This document shows, piece by piece, positions 7,287 to 8,945 of a stretch of 8,945 bases of DNA. The position numbers and the translations under genes were made by a program. This stretch comes from Leclercia sp. UBA7405 (GTDB lineage Bacteria; Pseudomonadota; Gammaproteobacteria; Enterobacterales; Enterobacteriaceae). Numbering within the stretch: position 1 is the stretch's first letter; each line of letters begins with the position of its first letter. The DNA lies in contig DKMV01000372.1 in the NCBI GenBank assembly GCA_002469605.1, forward strand, positions 1-8,945, written 5' to 3'. A model generated the notes under the pieces. It saw nothing but the letters and a program-made list of their open reading frames with translations, was not told the origin of the DNA and did no database searches.

Positions 7287-8495
7287 TCAGGCCGGATTTT
7301 GTTTATTCTGGCCCGGGCGTTTTAACAGCAGGAATGCCACCACAGCTGTGGACAGCACTGCCAGCGCACCGGCCAGGAATACCGCGTTCAGACCAACATG
7401 TCCCCCAACCCAGCCAAGCGCTGGGCTGCCGATCGCCATTGCCACGTCAAGAAATGCCGTATAGATCCCCATCACCATCCCCCGGTTCTGAGGCGTTGAA
7501 CCACTGATGGCTTCGATACCGAGGCCCGGGTAAACCAGTGAATAGCCAAACCCGGCTAACGCTGAACCGATCGTCGCAATCAGGGACGTGCTCGCAAGCC
7601 ATATCAGAAAGAGGCCGGCGGCCTGAACGAGCACAAAAATCAGCGCAATACGCGCGCCACCAAAGCGGTCTGGCAGATGGCCAGCAACAGTTCGGGCAAC
7701 AATCAGCGCAACGCCAAAGGCAGTAAATGCCATCCAGACGGGCTGCCAGTTCATGGCGCTGTAATAAAGTGAGCTGAAGGCCAGAATGGTGCAGTAGCCC
7801 GTGCTGGCCAGCGCAGCGCCCAGCCCCGGTAACCAGACCGCGTGCATGACTGAGCCAAAGGTTGCCTGCGCGGCATGCGGATGGGGCGCAACCGCGGGCA
7901 TGCGTGCGAGATACGCCAGTACCAGCAGCGGAAGCAGAAATGTCAGTAGTGCGATCGCCTCAAAGCCGAAGGCCTCAAATAACATCGTGCCTACCGGCCC
8001 GCCCAGAGCCATAGCGGCAAACATCGCGGTGCCCACCCAGGCGATAACCTTACCTGCGTGCTCTTTATCCACCAGAGCCAGACCCCATGCCACGGCACCG
8101 GTAATGATGAAGCTTTCCGCACCGCCAAGGATCGCGCGCCCGGCAAGCAGCACGCTCACCGATACCAGAGGAATACTGACCAGCCAGAGCGACACCTGGT
8201 ACAGTAGCCCTGACACGGCGGCGGCGATGAGCCCGGCCACCACGCCCTTTTTGGCACCGCGCCTGTCCGAATAGCTCCCGGACCATATCCGGGAAATAAG
8301 CGACGCAGCAAACTGTGCCCCGGCGACCAGGCCCACGATAAACGTCCCGAAGCCCAGGTCATTTTTGACATGCAGCGGCAGGACAGGAAGTGCCACACCG
8401 ATAATAATAAAGCCAACCAGTACCGCAGCCATTACCGGCATCAGCGCAGAAACAACACCGGCTCCGGACCTGGTGTGAGAATGTTTTACAGGCAT
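7287..8495 (-). CDS. MFS transporter, YhhS/YfcJ-like
   Basis: A 402-residue inner-membrane secondary transporter of the major facilitator superfamily, probably a drug or metabolite efflux protein with about 12 membrane helices. It resembles E. coli YfcJ/YhhS (for example PVLPLHV near 37-43, GRAILGGAESFIITGAVAWG at 119-138, PDRFGG at 275-280). MFS motif A is present in the loop after helix 2 as GSYSDRRGAKK (73-83), with a second copy in the other half, GHLPDRFGGAR (272-282). A central hydrophilic stretch near 200-215 separates the two six-helix halves. The substrate cannot be read from the sequence. The start at 8495 is chosen for the normal family N-terminus and AAGGGGC (8510-8504) 9 bases upstream; an in-frame TTG at 8603 would add 36 unlikely residues. 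The 199-bp gap to the SDR gene upstream leaves room for its own promoter, but I found no convincing -35/-10 pair. Confidence 0.93.
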   Translation of the reverse strand: MPVKHSHTRSGAGVVSALMPVMAAVLVGFIIIGVALPVLPLHVKNDLGFGTFIVGLVAGAQFAASLISRIWSGSYSDRRGAKKGVVAGLIAAAVSGLLYQVSLWLVSIPLVSVSVLLAGRAILGGAESFIITGAVAWGLALVDKEHAGKVIAWVGTAMFAAMALGGPVGTMLFEAFGFEAIALLTFLLPLLVLAYLARMPAVAPHPHAAQATFGSVMHAVWLPGLGAALASTGYCTILAFSSLYYSAMNWQPVWMAFTAFGVALIVARTVAGHLPDRFGGARIALIFVLVQAAGLFLIWLASTSLIATIGSALAGFGYSLVYPGLGIEAISGSTPQNRGMVMGIYTAFLDVAMAIGSPALGWVGGHVGLNAVFLAGALAVLSTAVVAFLLLKRPGQNKQNPA

Positions 8496-8629
8496 ATCAA
8501 TCAGCCCCTTACCTTTTAATAAACAGAAAGTCGTATACGCGTTTATATTTTTGGGGCGCGATGTTGCCCGCAGAAAATTCGGGTTTGAATTTCCTGAGTT
8601 CAAAGATGAGTTATTTGGTTCTACTCTTT

Positions 8630-8663
8630 TTATTTCCGGATGATATAAACCATCCGGAAATAA
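8630..8663. repeat. Perfect 13-bp inverted repeat between SDR and MFS genes
   Basis: TTATTTCCGGATG (8630-8642) and CATCCGGAAATAA (8651-8663) are perfect reverse complements separated by 8 AT-rich bases. It lies 31 bp past the SDR stop and 134 bp before the MFS start. Neither strand has a T-run right after the stem, so it is not a textbook intrinsic terminator. It could be a 3'-end stem protecting the SDR transcript, a terminator of a weaker type, or a dyad operator for the MFS gene. Confidence 0.7.
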
Positions 8664-8694
8664 TACAGACGTCAGTTACCCACCTGTTGAGGAT

Positions 8695-8945
8695 TTAATA
8701 AACCTGTACGGTCGGACGGAAAAGTATTTCGTTAACGTCCACGTCGTCAGGCTGACTGATGGCAAAGGCGACGACCCGCGCAAAGGCATCCGCCGGGATC
8801 GCGTTCTCGTAGGTTTTCGACATACCTTTCGCAATATCTTCGTCGGTAATGGTGTTGGTCAGTTCGGTATCTACCGCGCCGGGAGAGACAATAGTCGTGC
8901 GGATATTCCAGGGCTTCACTTCCTGACGCAGACCTTCTGAAATAG
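8695..8945 (-). CDS. Short-chain dehydrogenase/reductase, C-terminal part (5' end outside window)
   Basis: The C-terminal 83 or so residues of an NAD(P)-dependent short-chain dehydrogenase/reductase (family length about 245). From the window edge it reads [17 protein letters not shown], the helix that follows the YxxxK active site in SDR proteins, then [13 protein letters not shown], the PG motif that contacts the nicotinamide, and it ends [14 protein letters not shown], a common C-terminus of the YdfG-like classical SDRs. The Rossmann GxxxGxG and the YxxxK residues lie beyond base 8945, so activity and substrate cannot be judged. The frame is open through the edge; the GTG at 8919 is an internal Val codon, not a start. 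The MFS gene lies 199 bp downstream on the same strand, so the two may be co-regulated, though the inverted repeat between them suggests separate transcripts. Confidence 0.9.
   Translation of the reverse strand, partial: ISEGLRQEVKPWNIRTTIVSPGAVDTELTNTITDEDIAKGMSKTYENAIPADAFARVVAFAISQPDDVDVNEILFRPTVQVY

Noticed and set aside
7801..8274. A 157-codon + strand open frame within the MFS gene
   Set aside because: Its Ala/Ser/Thr-rich, low-complexity translation is the complement of membrane-helix codons of the transporter.
8575..8592. AAATTC-6 bases-GAATTT dyad upstream of the MFS gene as an operator
   Set aside because: The arms are only 6 bp and AT-rich, likely to occur by chance, and no cognate regulator is visible.

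Overview
The window looks like a chromosomal segment of a member of the Enterobacterales, probably Enterobacteriaceae close to Enterobacter, Leclercia or Kosakonia. The genus is an inference. It rests on moderately high GC, tightly packed operons, and proteins that resemble E. coli PgaA, PgaB, PgaC and PgaD with the same active-site numbering in PgaB. No tRNA, rRNA, CRISPR array, insertion sequence or integrase was seen.

Positions 1-5625 (+ strand) hold the pgaABCD operon for poly-beta-1,6-N-acetylglucosamine (PNAG), a biofilm exopolysaccharide. pgaA is cut by the window edge and lacks about the first 200 codons; pgaB, pgaC and pgaD are complete. PgaC and PgaD polymerise and export the sugar across the inner membrane. 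PgaB partly deacetylates it in the periplasm, and PgaA passes it through the outer membrane. The genes lie 9 bp apart (pgaA-pgaB) or overlap as ATGA (pgaB-pgaC, pgaC-pgaD), which suggests translational coupling. The operon promoter and 5' leader are outside the window.

Positions 5626-6147 form a junction zone. A 160-bp gap with a stem-loop is followed by the wreck of a Tat-exported alpha/beta hydrolase (esterase-like). It keeps its signal peptide and its C-terminal end, but the middle is deleted and the two parts are out of frame. A symmetrical hairpin at 6124-6146 closes both this remnant and the genes arriving from the other side.

Positions 6158-8945 (- strand) carry three co-directional genes: the C-terminal end of a short-chain dehydrogenase/reductase, a YhhS/YfcJ-like MFS transporter, and a secreted alpha/beta hydrolase whose usual catalytic His position appears to be Arg. 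They look like accessory metabolic or efflux genes. Gaps of 199 and 85 bp that contain inverted repeats argue against one simple operon.

I see no convincing undescribed system. The points most worth a second look are the non-consensus lipobox of PgaB, the deletion-scarred Tat esterase next to pga, the hydrolase lacking the expected His, and the CCGGA-based inverted repeats around the MFS gene.
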